Of a DNA stretch of 64,000 bases, positions 9,232 through 18,412 are shown piece by piece. The DNA is from a gamma proteobacterium NOR5-3. GTDB lineage: Bacteria > Pseudomonadota > Gammaproteobacteria > Pseudomonadales > Halieaceae. Made by a program: the position numbers and the translations under genes. The notes under the pieces were generated by a model. It did not search any database, was not told the origin of the DNA, and worked only from the letters and a program-made list of their open reading frames with translations. Location: assembly GCA_000158155.1 (NCBI GenBank), contig DS999405.1, positions 1,415,738 to 1,479,737 on the forward strand. Direction: 5' to 3'. Every line of letters starts with the position of its first letter. The first letter of the stretch is position 1.

Positions 9232-9747
9232 TCAGTAGGGATTGAGGCTGAATCCACGGCGCTGCAGCTCCGCATGGGCGACCATGGCGGCGGGCGCCAT
9301 TTGAACGCCGGGCAGCACATCGTCGTCACCTACGCCCCGGTGCAAAGCAGCAACACCACAGACCCATATCTCGCCGCCCCGGGCCACCAGTTCGGCGACA
9401 AGTTCAGCATTGGGGTTGCTCACACCCTCACCGTAAGCTTCTTCATAGCGCGAAGCGTTGGCAATGTCATAGATCGCCGGGCCGTGCACCACCACAGCAC
9501 TGGTCACCTGCTTTGGATCAATACCGGCTTTTTCCAGGTGTTTGTACAGGGCCACCGCGCGAGCCAGTGCCGCATTGGTCTGGCCGCTTTCACCCTTGAT
9601 GGAATCGAAGGCGTGCATCCACACACCATCTGCGGGAAGCTCCATAGTGGGCGTAACAACGACCTTATCCTGACCGTAGCTTGTGCCTGCAAACAGCGGC
9701 GCCATAAGTGTGGCAACAAAGAAGATAGCTAAAGATAGAACTCTCAT
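9232..9747 (-). CDS. Exported DsrE-family protein
   Basis: A 171-residue protein starting at the ATG at 9747 (GGAG eight bases upstream), with a signal peptide (MRVLSLAIFFVATLMAP). The mature part has the DsrE/DsrF-like alpha/beta fold pattern: repeated Ala-rich helix, VTSAVVVHGPAIYDI, then WVCGVAALHRGV with a conserved Cys, and a C-terminal helix ending LQRRGFSLNPY. DsrE-like proteins carry sulfur or act in redox reactions; a periplasmic role is inferred. It lies 31 bases downstream of oleD and may share its transcript. Confidence 0.75.
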   Translation of the reverse strand: MRVLSLAIFFVATLMAPLFAGTSYGQDKVVVTPTMELPADGVWMHAFDSIKGESGQTNAALARAVALYKHLEKAGIDPKQVTSAVVVHGPAIYDIANASRYEEAYGEGVSNPNAELVAELVARGGEIWVCGVAALHRGVGDDDVLPGVQMAPAAMVAHAELQRRGFSLNPY

Positions 9748-9778
9748 TTTAAAACTCCGAAGGTTACGAACAGATTGT

Positions 9779-10792
9779 TTATTTTGTCTGTATATCATCC
9801 GCAAGACGAGCATTCTCAGCGCTTTGTGCAAGCCGCTTCAGGCCCTCGGCCATACTGATCACTGGCTCGTAACCGAGGTCTTTTCGCGCGGCAGAGATGT
9901 CGTACCAATGCGCCGTTGCCAGTTGCTCCGCCGACCAACGCGTCACCGGTGGCTCGTCATCTCGCTGTGATAAGCGCCACCAGCTCTCCGCCAGAATCCC
10001 CGCAAGCTTCGCGGCGCCGGCGGCTATGGGTTTGATGTCCGCGTTCACACCTACCGCGTTGAGCAAAGCAGCGATAATCTTCGCCTGCGGCCAGGGTTCG
10101 CCATTGGAAATGAAATAGGTCTTACCGTGACAGGCCTCGTTGTTATCCAGCGCGGCCAGTGCCAGCAGATGTGCCCGGGCGGCGTTATAGATATAGGTCG
10201 CGTCAATGAGCTTGTCGGCACCGGGCAGTCGCAGGGTTCCCCGACGCGCACGTTCCACAAGGCGCGGCAGCAGTTGGTTATCACCTGGCCCCCAGACCAG
10301 GTGCGGCCGCAGCGATACGGTGTTCAGTCCACTGCCACTGGCTGCCATGACCAACTGCTCTGCGGCTGCCTTGGTTTGAGGGTAAGGCGCGGCATAATGC
10401 CGGGGATAGGGTAATGACTCGTCGCCGCCCGCAATGTCGCCACCACAGTGAGCAACGCTTGGCGAGGAGGTGAACACCAGTCGCTGTATACCCAGTGCTT
10501 CGCAGGCTTGCAGCACGTTTTGCGTGCCACTCACATTCACTGCGCGGTACAGCTGTGCATCGCCCCAGGCCCCGGCTTTACCCGCCGTGTGAATGACCGC
10601 CTCGCATCCCTCGGCGGCCGCAAGCACGTCTTGTAGTCGACCAATATCACCGCGGCGTACTTCGATTCCGGCCTGTGCCAGGGCGCGTGCCTCCCCGCGC
10701 TGAAAGGCCACGGGCTCATCGCCCTGCGCAAGCAACATGTGGCAGATTTCCTGACCCAGAAAGCCACCACCACCGGTTACGAGGATTTTCAT
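9779..10792 (-). CDS. oleD: OleD, 2-alkyl-3-ketoalkanoate reductase
   Basis: A 337-residue short-chain dehydrogenase of the extended (3-beta-HSD/epimerase) type. The NAD(P) site GGGGFLGQEICH is at residues 7-18, and the catalytic YxxxK is in YAAPYPQTKAAAEQ (Tyr and Lys near 137-141). On its own this would only be an NAD-dependent epimerase-like protein; the assignment rests on position as the last gene of oleA-oleB-oleC-oleD. OleD reduces the beta-keto acid made by OleA to the beta-hydroxy acid. It starts ten bases after the oleC stop. Confidence 0.82.
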   Translation of the reverse strand: MKILVTGGGGFLGQEICHMLLAQGDEPVAFQRGEARALAQAGIEVRRGDIGRLQDVLAAAEGCEAVIHTAGKAGAWGDAQLYRAVNVSGTQNVLQACEALGIQRLVFTSSPSVAHCGGDIAGGDESLPYPRHYAAPYPQTKAAAEQLVMAASGSGLNTVSLRPHLVWGPGDNQLLPRLVERARRGTLRLPGADKLIDATYIYNAARAHLLALAALDNNEACHGKTYFISNGEPWPQAKIIAALLNAVGVNADIKPIAAGAAKLAGILAESWWRLSQRDDEPPVTRWSAEQLATAHWYDISAARKDLGYEPVISMAEGLKRLAQSAENARLADDIQTK

Positions 10793-10802
10793 GGTTGCCG
10801 AT

Positions 10803-12494
10803 TCATGATTGCTTTAATGCCCAGAGCGCCAGCTTTTCCCGACCAATTTTGGAATTATGACGCGTATCCACGGGAAAGCCCGGATGGAAAAGCACGCGCT
10901 CCAACCCCCTTAGCGAGTCGTGTTGAGTTGCATGCTCCCGTATTGCCACTGCAACCGCATGTTCGAGCGTCGCCTTCGATGCCGTGTGGCCGCGCCGCAG
11001 CTCAACGCAGAGTACCGGGACCTGCTGACCCGGCTCGCCCAGACCAATCAGCGCGCTTCGCTCCACCCCTTCAACCGTGTTGAAGATCGCTTCCACCTGG
11101 TCGGCGAACAGATCACCACTGGCTGTCTGCACGCGCTGTGACTTGCGTCCGCAAAACCACAGCCGCCCCTCGTGATCAAAGTAGCCGGCGTCGCCCATGC
11201 GGTGCCAGATGCCGCCATTCTCATCCACTATCTTGGCAAGTCGAGTCTGTGCATCCCGCCGCCAGTATCGCTCGGTGGTAGTCGGCCCCTGCACAATGAT
11301 TTCACCAAGCTCACCAGCAGGCAGCAGGTCTGTCTCGTGCAGCTGTTTTACAACCTCATCTGTGAGTCGCAGGATTTTCACCTGATTGGGCGCAACCGGA
11401 TAACCCACACAGGTACCGCGACCCGTCCGGGTAGCTGCGACAAGTTCCGGGTTCATTTGTGCACTGCTGATGACAGCAACCGGCAGACACTCTGTGGCGC
11501 CATAGGGCGTGTATACCCGGCCCCCAGTTGTCATTGCCCGCTGCATTTTCTCAACCGTTTGTGCAGGCACAGCAGCCCCTGCAGATAACACACGCTTTAA
11601 GGTTGGCAGTTGCTGGTCGTGCTTCTCACAGTAACTGCCGAGCACCTTGAGCAGTGCCGGAGATCCAAAGATATTGCTCACCGAAAACTGCTCTATGGCC
11701 TGCAGCAGGTATCGCGGGTTCGCTTTTGCCGGACGCGTCGGATCCATGTATGGCACCACGGTTGTCATGCCCAGTGCCGGGTCGAACAGGGCAAAGGGCG
11801 GAAAAGTGGCGAGGTCAACTTCCCCGGGGCGGATGTCAAAGGTATTGCGCAACATCTCGACCTGAGCAACAAAGTGCCGGTGGTCGTACACAACCCCTTT
11901 AGGAATCCCGGTACTGCCCGACGTAAACAGGACCGCAGCGGTCTCGTCCGGCTGTGTATCTGCCAGCACCGGTGGCCCCGCACCCTCGCCGCGACGAGCC
12001 AGGTCCGCAAGCGTAACGCCACCCCAGCCCAGGCGTGGCCCGATGGTGACCGTACGTCGGATAGATTGCGGTGACCAGCGCAGCAACACGCGGGCAATCT
12101 GTGCTTTGGTGATACCGATAAACGCCTCGGGTTCTGCCTCCTCAAGACACTGTTTAAGCGGCTTCAGGCCGATGCCCGGATCGATAAGTACGGGTACGAT
12201 GCCCGCTTTAAAGAGTGCAAAGAACAGTGCAAAGAAATCCAGTCCCGGGGGCACCATCAGGGCTACCCTGGCTCCGCGTTCGACACCGTAGTGTGCCAGG
12301 CCGCGTGCGTAACAATCGCTGAGCGCATCCAGCTTGGCGTAGCTTGCTGAGTGATAAAGAACTCTACCCTGGCGCACGCCCACAGGATAATGGATTGCGG
12401 CGCTGTCGGGTCGCTCTCTGGCTTGCTCCGCCAGAGCCGCTGCTACGTTACAGGGTTTGCCTGAACGCGCACTATCCGGCTGCGGGACGTTCAT
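10803..12494 (-). CDS. oleC: OleC, beta-lactone synthetase (AMP-binding family)
   Basis: A 563-residue member of the acyl-AMP ligase superfamily. The phosphate-binding loop VLFTSGSTGIPKG is near residue 187, YTPYGATECLP near 333 and MGDAGYFDHEGRLWFCGRK near 438. In olefin biosynthesis OleC adenylates the beta-hydroxy acid and closes it to a beta-lactone. The start codon lies inside the end of oleB (23-base overlap), so translation is probably coupled. A generic fatty acyl-CoA ligase would be the alternative reading without the cluster context. Confidence 0.85.
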   Translation of the reverse strand: MNVPQPDSARSGKPCNVAAALAEQARERPDSAAIHYPVGVRQGRVLYHSASYAKLDALSDCYARGLAHYGVERGARVALMVPPGLDFFALFFALFKAGIVPVLIDPGIGLKPLKQCLEEAEPEAFIGITKAQIARVLLRWSPQSIRRTVTIGPRLGWGGVTLADLARRGEGAGPPVLADTQPDETAAVLFTSGSTGIPKGVVYDHRHFVAQVEMLRNTFDIRPGEVDLATFPPFALFDPALGMTTVVPYMDPTRPAKANPRYLLQAIEQFSVSNIFGSPALLKVLGSYCEKHDQQLPTLKRVLSAGAAVPAQTVEKMQRAMTTGGRVYTPYGATECLPVAVISSAQMNPELVAATRTGRGTCVGYPVAPNQVKILRLTDEVVKQLHETDLLPAGELGEIIVQGPTTTERYWRRDAQTRLAKIVDENGGIWHRMGDAGYFDHEGRLWFCGRKSQRVQTASGDLFADQVEAIFNTVEGVERSALIGLGEPGQQVPVLCVELRRGHTASKATLEHAVAVAIREHATQHDSLRGLERVLFHPGFPVDTRHNSKIGREKLALWALKQS

Positions 12495-13461
12495 CAGTCG
12501 CGGTGATGTTCACCGGAGGGTCTTCAGTAACGACCCCGGTGTCAGACCCGGCCAACGCGGCCTGCGTAGAAGCAAGAAACGCGTCGATTTTGTCGAGCAG
12601 CGGCTCCCCGCCATCTTCCAGCACGTAATGTCCGCAATCAGCCAGGGGGTGCAATTCTGCGTTGGGCAGGTAGCGCTGCCAGTCGCGGTAAAAGGTTTCG
12701 TCAAAGACAAAGTCCTTAAGCCCCCAGACCAGCAGTGCGGGCTTGTCAGCGAAGCGGTGTAACTGCGCCGCCGTGTCTGCAATCAGCGGGTAACCGCGAT
12801 CGCTCTCCTCGAGGGGGATATCCTGAACAAAGCGCACCGTGGCAATGCGATTTTTCCAACTGTTGTAAGGACCGGTGTATCCGCTGCGCACGTCTTTGCT
12901 CACGGGCTTCTTAAAGGCAATACGTGCCGCCATAGCTGAAAATGCGTTGACCCCACGTATCAGGAATGCCCCCAGCGCGGTGCGACCGCCCAACCACAGG
13001 GCAAAGGGAAACTTCTTGTCGGCGGGCATGGGGAACGCGGCGGTATTGAGAATCACACAGCGCTCAATGCGTTCGACGCGCTGCGCCGCCCAGGCAAAAC
13101 CGATCATGCCGCCCCAGTCATGCACGACCAGCGACAGCGGCGTCTGATCGCCTATGGTCGCCTGCACCAGCGCGTCCAGATCGGCAATGCGCTGCGCCAG
13201 ATGGTAGTCATAGTGCGCATCGTCGGGTTTGTCGGACAAGCCACAACCAATATGATCTAGGGCGATACAGCGATAGCGGTCGCGCAGGCGCAACACCAGC
13301 TTTCGATAATAGAAGGACCAGGTCGGGTTGCCGTGCACCATAAGGAGCACCGGCGCATCCCGCGGACCCTCGTCGATGTAGTGGAGCTGGTGACCGTCGA
13401 CGTCAAGCCAGCGCGACTCGAAAGGATACAGCGCCGGTGGCGGCGAATAGCGTTTGCTCAT
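12472..13461 (-). CDS. oleB: OleB, beta-lactone decarboxylase (alpha/beta hydrolase)
   Basis: A 329-residue protein close to haloalkane dehalogenases, as OleB is known to be. The oxyanion segment is MVHGNPTWSFYYRKL, the nucleophile Asp115 is in VVHDWGGMIGFAW, and the catalytic His278 is in DCGHYVLED. An Asp nucleophile instead of Ser is the diagnostic feature. OleB splits CO2 from the beta-lactone to give the cis-olefin. The ~45-residue C-terminal tail beyond the hydrolase domain is Ala/Thr-rich and is partly the region that overlaps oleC. Confidence 0.85.
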   Translation of the reverse strand: MSKRYSPPPALYPFESRWLDVDGHQLHYIDEGPRDAPVLLMVHGNPTWSFYYRKLVLRLRDRYRCIALDHIGCGLSDKPDDAHYDYHLAQRIADLDALVQATIGDQTPLSLVVHDWGGMIGFAWAAQRVERIERCVILNTAAFPMPADKKFPFALWLGGRTALGAFLIRGVNAFSAMAARIAFKKPVSKDVRSGYTGPYNSWKNRIATVRFVQDIPLEESDRGYPLIADTAAQLHRFADKPALLVWGLKDFVFDETFYRDWQRYLPNAELHPLADCGHYVLEDGGEPLLDKIDAFLASTQAALAGSDTGVVTEDPPVNITATDERPAAG

Positions 13462-13467
13462 GGGTAT

Positions 13468-14484
13468 TTACCAGACCACCTCAGCCATGGCGCAGTTCAG
13501 GCCCGAACCAATACCCAGCAGCGCGATCCTATCGCCTTTCTTCAGCTTACCCGCCTCTTCGACCTTTGCCAGTACGATAGGCACCGAGGCTGGCCCAATG
13601 TTCCCCATGTGCGGGTATATAGCATGGACCTTGTCCGGGTTAAGACCCAGCGTCTTAACCAGTGACTCGGTATGCACCTTACTTACCTGGTGGATGATGA
13701 ACTGATCCATCTCATCGACGCTCCAGTCCAGTGTGGAGCAGCTCGCTTCGAAAGTCTGGGCGGCCAACTCCAAACCCGCACTGAGCAGCATGCCCGTATC
13801 CGTGCGCATGCGGTCCATATTGCCTTGGCAGAGCCGATTGAACTGGGTGGCTGAACGGGTCACGCTGCCGCGGTAAGTGTGCCCGCCCGGCGCAAGCTCG
13901 CGGCGCGTCATGATCATGGCGGCAGCACCCGAACCCAGGGTCAGCGAGGCAAACTCCTCGCGGAACTGTGCGGCCCCCACATCCTGATCCAACAGTCGCT
14001 CCGTCGTGGCTTCGATAAGCGGACGGCTGGATTCCCCGGCAACCACCAGAGCGTAGTCCAGTTCCTCGCGCTCGATCATGCGCGCCGCGATATCCATGCC
14101 GTTAAGAAAACCAAGACAGGCATTAGCCACATCAAAGTTAAGGCAATCTGACGCCAATCCAAGGTTGCCGTGGACCATGCACGCCGCGGACGGCTCAAGA
14201 AAATCTCGGGACACCGATGTGCTGATGATCACGCCGATGCGCGAGCGGTCGATACCACTGTCTTGTATGGCTTTTTCCGCGGCAAGGGTAGCGGCGTCGG
14301 ACGGACTCGTTTCTGGATTCCAGATGCGGCGCGAGGCGATGCCTGAGATCTCCTCGAGCAGATTCTCGCGCACCCCAAGGCGATCCATGGTGGGCTTAAG
14401 GCGCTGAGAAATCTCTTTCGATGTCAGGCTGATGGGCGCATCTGCCGCAGCCAAAGACAGGATGACAACGCTCTCAAAATGCAT
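13468..14484 (-). CDS. oleA: OleA, acyl-CoA Claisen condensing enzyme (thiolase superfamily)
   Basis: The ATG at 14484 gives a 338-residue KAS III-like enzyme; upstream codons read as a poor leader. The catalytic triad of the superfamily is visible: Cys123 in ANACLGFLNGM, His in QFIIHQVSK (~258) and Asn in HMGNIGPASVP (~288). OleA joins two fatty acyl-CoAs head-to-head in the first committed step of long-chain olefin formation. The gene ends six bases before oleB. FabH would be the alternative, but the oleBCD neighbours decide it. Confidence 0.88.
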   Translation of the reverse strand: MHFESVVILSLAAADAPISLTSKEISQRLKPTMDRLGVRENLLEEISGIASRRIWNPETSPSDAATLAAEKAIQDSGIDRSRIGVIISTSVSRDFLEPSAACMVHGNLGLASDCLNFDVANACLGFLNGMDIAARMIEREELDYALVVAGESSRPLIEATTERLLDQDVGAAQFREEFASLTLGSGAAAMIMTRRELAPGGHTYRGSVTRSATQFNRLCQGNMDRMRTDTGMLLSAGLELAAQTFEASCSTLDWSVDEMDQFIIHQVSKVHTESLVKTLGLNPDKVHAIYPHMGNIGPASVPIVLAKVEEAGKLKKGDRIALLGIGSGLNCAMAEVVW

Positions 14485-14874
14485 GGGTATGAACTCTCTG
14501 CTGCGCAGCCCGACAGGGGCCCGCCTGGGTTGTGATGGTCGTGTTGATTGCAAGACTCGTGCAGCCGCGCTGGCGCGAATGGTTACCTGACGATTCCTTA
14601 TTACAGCGACTGCGAGGAAGCCACAAAGTCCGGCTATACCTGGGACTTCAGCCTCCGCCTTAGCTGAAACTTCTGTGTAACCCTGGCGCCTAGAAGCAGC
14701 GCCAACGCAATGCCGGATAGCTTAACAATGCTGGGTCCGGGGAGCAACGTAGCAGGTAACGTCGTCGCCGGGGCCTGGCCATTGTCAAGTCATTAATTCG
14801 ACAAACCGGGCAAACCAACTGGACTTCAGCACGTATGTATTTACAGGTAAGTTAAAACACGAGGACTATGACCG
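14485..14874. other. 390-bp gap between divergent oleA and acetolactate-synthase-like gene
   Basis: This gap must hold promoters for both divergent genes. On the minus strand one frame reads a PEP-CTERM-like tail (LPATLLPG, a hydrophobic stretch GIALALLLG and a basic end) but has no usable start codon or body, so it is at most a gene relic. No clear promoter or operator could be assigned by eye. Confidence 0.4.
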
Positions 14875-16518
14875 ATGAAAGCATCCGACCTGTTTGTGCA
14901 AGCGCTCGAGGCCGAGGGCGTGGAATACGTGTTTGGCATCCCGGGGGAAGAAAATCTGGATCTCCTTGAGTCCCTGCGCACCTCATCGATCAAACTGATA
15001 CTGACCCGCCACGAGCAGGCCGCCGGCTTCATGGCAGCCACCTACGGCCGCCTCACCGGCAATGTCGGCGTTTGCCTGTCCACTCTCGGGCCCGGCGCAA
15101 CCAACCTTGTTACCGCAGCTGCCTATGCGCAGCTCGGCGCTATGCCCATGCTGATGATCACCGGCCAAAAGCCGATCAAGAGCTCCAAGCAGGGGCGCTT
15201 CCAGATTCTTAACGTGGTAGACATGATGCAGCCCCTGACCAAGTACACGGCGCAGGTAGTGAGCGGTGATCGCGTACCCTCCATCGTGCGCGAGGCACTC
15301 CGACTGGCACAGGAAGAACGCCCCGGCGCGGTGCATATTGAGCTACCCGAGGATATCGCTGCAGAAGACACCGACGCGACACTTATTAATAAAAGCCTGG
15401 TACGTCGACCCATCGCCGAGTACAAGGCCATCGCTGCCGCTACAGAAATGATCGAGCAGGCAAAGTCCCCCATGCTGCTCATCGGTGCCGGTGCAAACCG
15501 CAAGCTCACCGCGAAGATGCTGCGCGAATTTGTAGGCAAGACCGGCATCCCTTTTGTCACCACACAAATGGGCAAGGGCGTGCTAGACGAGCACAGTGAG
15601 CTATTCATGGGCACTGCGGCACTCTCGGATCACGATTTTGTGCACCGTGTCATCGAGGCCGCTGACCTGATTATCAACGTGGGTCATGACGTTGTAGAGA
15701 AGCCGCCCTTTTTTATGCGCGCGTCAGATAGCCGCCGGGTGATACACATTAACTTCGACTCAGCCATCGTGGACCCGGTGTACTTTCCGCAGCTGGAAGT
15801 CGTGGGCGATATTGCCAACAGCATCTGGCAACTCAAGGAAAAGCTCGCGACGCAGGAACACTGGGATTTCACACTTTTCGATCGGGCACGCAGGGCAGAT
15901 ATCGAGCACCGCACACAGAGCGAGAGCGACCATCGCTTTCCCATGTTGCCTGAGCGACTCGTGAGAGCGGTGCGCTCCGCGGCACCGACAGAAACCATCG
16001 TTACCCTGGACAACGGCGTTTACAAGATCTGGTTTGCGCGCAATTTTCCCGCAGCGCATTCCAATACACTGCTTCTGGACAATGCGCTGGCAACCATGGG
16101 GGCAGGTCTTCCGTCGGCGATGGCTGCGAAGCTGGTCTACCCCGAGCGCCCGGTTATCAGCGTTTGCGGTGACGGCGGCTTCATGATGAACAGCCAGGAG
16201 ATCGAAACTGCGGTGCGCCTGGGGCTGCACATCGTGGTGCTGATCTTGCGCGACGATGCCTACGGGATGATCAAATGGAAACAGGCGGACGGCGGATTCG
16301 CCGACTTCGGCCTTGATTATGGGAATCCGGACTTTGTGCTCTACGCCGAAGCCTATGGCGCCAAGGGCTGGCGCATCGAGAGCGCCGAAGAACTTGAGCC
16401 CCTGCTAAGCAAATGCCTTGCAGAGCCCGCGGTACACATTATCGATGTGCCTGTGGATTACTCCCTGAACACGACTACGCTGTTCGACACTATCCCGCAG
16501 CTCAGTGCGGCGCTTTAG
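14875..16518 (+). CDS. Thiamine-diphosphate enzyme, acetolactate synthase large-subunit-like
   Basis: A 547-residue enzyme with the three-domain layout of the acetohydroxyacid synthase family. The cofactor-activating Glu47 sits in LTRHEQAAG, the central domain has LLIGAGANRKL, and the thiamine-diphosphate/Mg site is GDGGFMMNSQE near 432. No regulatory small subunit gene follows, and the sequence resembles catabolic, AlsS-type enzymes that work alone. Another ThDP carboligase or decarboxylase remains possible. A GAGG site lies upstream of the ATG. It is a single-gene unit facing away from oleA. Confidence 0.75.
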   Translation: MKASDLFVQALEAEGVEYVFGIPGEENLDLLESLRTSSIKLILTRHEQAAGFMAATYGRLTGNVGVCLSTLGPGATNLVTAAAYAQLGAMPMLMITGQKPIKSSKQGRFQILNVVDMMQPLTKYTAQVVSGDRVPSIVREALRLAQEERPGAVHIELPEDIAAEDTDATLINKSLVRRPIAEYKAIAAATEMIEQAKSPMLLIGAGANRKLTAKMLREFVGKTGIPFVTTQMGKGVLDEHSELFMGTAALSDHDFVHRVIEAADLIINVGHDVVEKPPFFMRASDSRRVIHINFDSAIVDPVYFPQLEVVGDIANSIWQLKEKLATQEHWDFTLFDRARRADIEHRTQSESDHRFPMLPERLVRAVRSAAPTETIVTLDNGVYKIWFARNFPAAHSNTLLLDNALATMGAGLPSAMAAKLVYPERPVISVCGDGGFMMNSQEIETAVRLGLHIVVLILRDDAYGMIKWKQADGGFADFGLDYGNPDFVLYAEAYGAKGWRIESAEELEPLLSKCLAEPAVHIIDVPVDYSLNTTTLFDTIPQLSAAL

Positions 16519-16563
16519 TCAGCTACTGTTGAACAACAACGCATACGGACTGGGGTATCACAT

Positions 16564-17049
16564 CTAGCGCAAAATGCCGCGAAGCTGCGCGACAACAGCG
16601 AAGTAAATCGCGTACACGCTGACACAGAAAAACAGGACGTCCAGACCGATCATCCCCGGAGCCTCATAGGCTCCGCGGTTATCCAGCAAAAAGCCGCGAA
16701 AGAAAATCAGACAGGAAACGGACAACGAGAAGCTGTACATAGCCACCGCCCAGCGGCTGCGAAAAAGCAGGGCCAGCGCACCCAAAATTCTCGTCAGCGC
16801 CTTAAACAGGGTAAGCCCGACAATCCACTGCGGCAGATGCTGCACGTAATCACCATAACCGGGCAGAATCATCCCGGCGCTCACCAGCCGATCAAAATCC
16901 TCCGGTCGCATTATGTAAAAAGCTTCTGCGATCAACACAGCGTAGCTGAGACCCCAGAACAGCAGCAATGCGGAGACGAGCCAGTAACGTCGCCCGGGGG
17001 GTTGCTCAGCGTCGCGCTGTAAACCAAAACGATAAGAATCAACTGACAT
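16564..17049 (-). CDS. Four-helix membrane protein of unknown function
   Basis: A 161-residue protein with about four predicted membrane helices (residues ~24-46, 75-95, 100-120, 132-155) and a short charged N-terminus. No catalytic motif is visible and the family is not recognised. It is convergent with the acetolactate-synthase-like gene, 45 bases away. Confidence 0.6.
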   Translation of the reverse strand: MSVDSYRFGLQRDAEQPPGRRYWLVSALLLFWGLSYAVLIAEAFYIMRPEDFDRLVSAGMILPGYGDYVQHLPQWIVGLTLFKALTRILGALALLFRSRWAVAMYSFSLSVSCLIFFRGFLLDNRGAYEAPGMIGLDVLFFCVSVYAIYFAVVAQLRGILR

Positions 17050-17174
17050 TGGATAAGAGTGCTTTTTAACTCAGGAATAAATCACAATTCCCCGGGAAGC
17101 CCAGAGTGACCACTCGTACTTCGGGGAGACCAAGGATAGCAAAAGTACGGGGCCGGGTGCGCGCCTTTAGGACC

Positions 17175-18332
17175 TCACGCGATAAAAAGCTTCATGAGCT
17201 GAGCCACCAGTAAGCCCACATAATTTCCCAGCGCGGTTCCCAGCAGACCCACTGCGATCCCGGGCAAAATTAGCTGCGGCGTGCCTCTGGCCCCGGCTAT
17301 GGCCATGGCCGACGAGGCGCCTCCGATGTTTGCCTGGGAGGCGATAGCTATAACTTTGGTGTCGATCTTGAGCATGATTCCGATGCCGAAAATTATCACG
17401 CCGTGTATCAACACCGTCCCCAAAGCAAAGTAGAAAATGGCGGGGCCTATTTCAATGATTCGCGCGATCACCGATACCGCGCCGTTGGTCGCTAAAAACA
17501 GTAATAACAGATAGTTGCCCAACACCAGACTCCCGGACAGATTTTGCACCACCGAGGTTTGCGCCAGAATCAGCGCCAGGGTAGTGAGCCAGATTATCTT
17601 GGGAATAACCGGTACCACAGCGGCTATCACGCCAGACAACCACAGACAGCCCATTACCGTCGATGCCAGTACCGCAAGATCCCATAAGGTAATGGGGGTC
17701 TTCGTACTGATCAGCAGGTTTGCAGTCTTTGTCTGGCCAGCATCATGCTCGCCTGAAGCAACTCTCACTGGATCTGCTTTGTCTGTTTTATCCAGGTAGG
17801 CGGGTATGCTGATACAGATAATCAGCCATATCGCCGTGACGATCACGTCCGCGGCTACCCCCGCCGTAAAGTATTCACTGGAGGTGTTGAGCGCCTGCCC
17901 TACCGCCGCAAAATTAACCCCTCCCCCGATATAGGTTGCCGCAAATTGCCCCGACAGTTTCCAGGTGTCCGGGCCAATGGCGTCAGACAAAATCAGCCCC
18001 ATAACAGCACCACCCAGGGCTGCCCCAAAGGCGCCGAGCAAGAATGCTTTAAGCATAGGGCCACCAGCGGCGCGTATGGACCCCAGGTCCACGGTGAGAA
18101 GAAAGAGCGTGATGCCTGCCAGCACGCCGGGGCCACGAAAAAAATCGTAAACAGAAGATGTACCCGGAATCAGCCCCAGATTAGAAAACAACATGCCGAT
18201 CAAAATGCTGAGCGCTGCGGCACCCAGCTTTTTGAATACCCGCGTATTGTTCTCCAGCCATATGGCGGCAAGCACCGTAACAACCAGCACAAGTGTGATG
18301 GTGGTGACGTTTTCGGTGGGATCAAAAATCAC
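17175..18332 (-). CDS. DUF819-family integral membrane protein
   Basis: A 385-residue, highly hydrophobic protein with ten or more helices. It has the DUF819 (YjcL-like) pattern of two related halves, each with a Gly-rich loop: ATYIGGGVNFAAVGQAL near 145 and SQANIGGASSAMAIAGARGTP near 335. Such internally duplicated folds are typical of carriers, but the substrate of this family is not established. Promoter and regulation cannot be read from the sequence. Confidence 0.75.
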   Translation of the reverse strand: MIFDPTENVTTITLVLVVTVLAAIWLENNTRVFKKLGAAALSILIGMLFSNLGLIPGTSSVYDFFRGPGVLAGITLFLLTVDLGSIRAAGGPMLKAFLLGAFGAALGGAVMGLILSDAIGPDTWKLSGQFAATYIGGGVNFAAVGQALNTSSEYFTAGVAADVIVTAIWLIICISIPAYLDKTDKADPVRVASGEHDAGQTKTANLLISTKTPITLWDLAVLASTVMGCLWLSGVIAAVVPVIPKIIWLTTLALILAQTSVVQNLSGSLVLGNYLLLLFLATNGAVSVIARIIEIGPAIFYFALGTVLIHGVIIFGIGIMLKIDTKVIAIASQANIGGASSAMAIAGARGTPQLILPGIAVGLLGTALGNYVGLLVAQLMKLFIA

Positions 18333-18412
18333 GTTTGCATTCGCTGTGCCCGGCGCCCCTGATGCGTTCTGTTGTTAATCTTACCGGTCTACGAGTGTAA
18401 CCGGACTATGTG

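Noticed and set aside
14590-14770. PEP-CTERM-like tail on the minus strand
   Set aside because: The pattern LPAT plus hydrophobic stretch plus basic end is suggestive, but there is no start codon and no protein body. Noted only in the intergenic entry.
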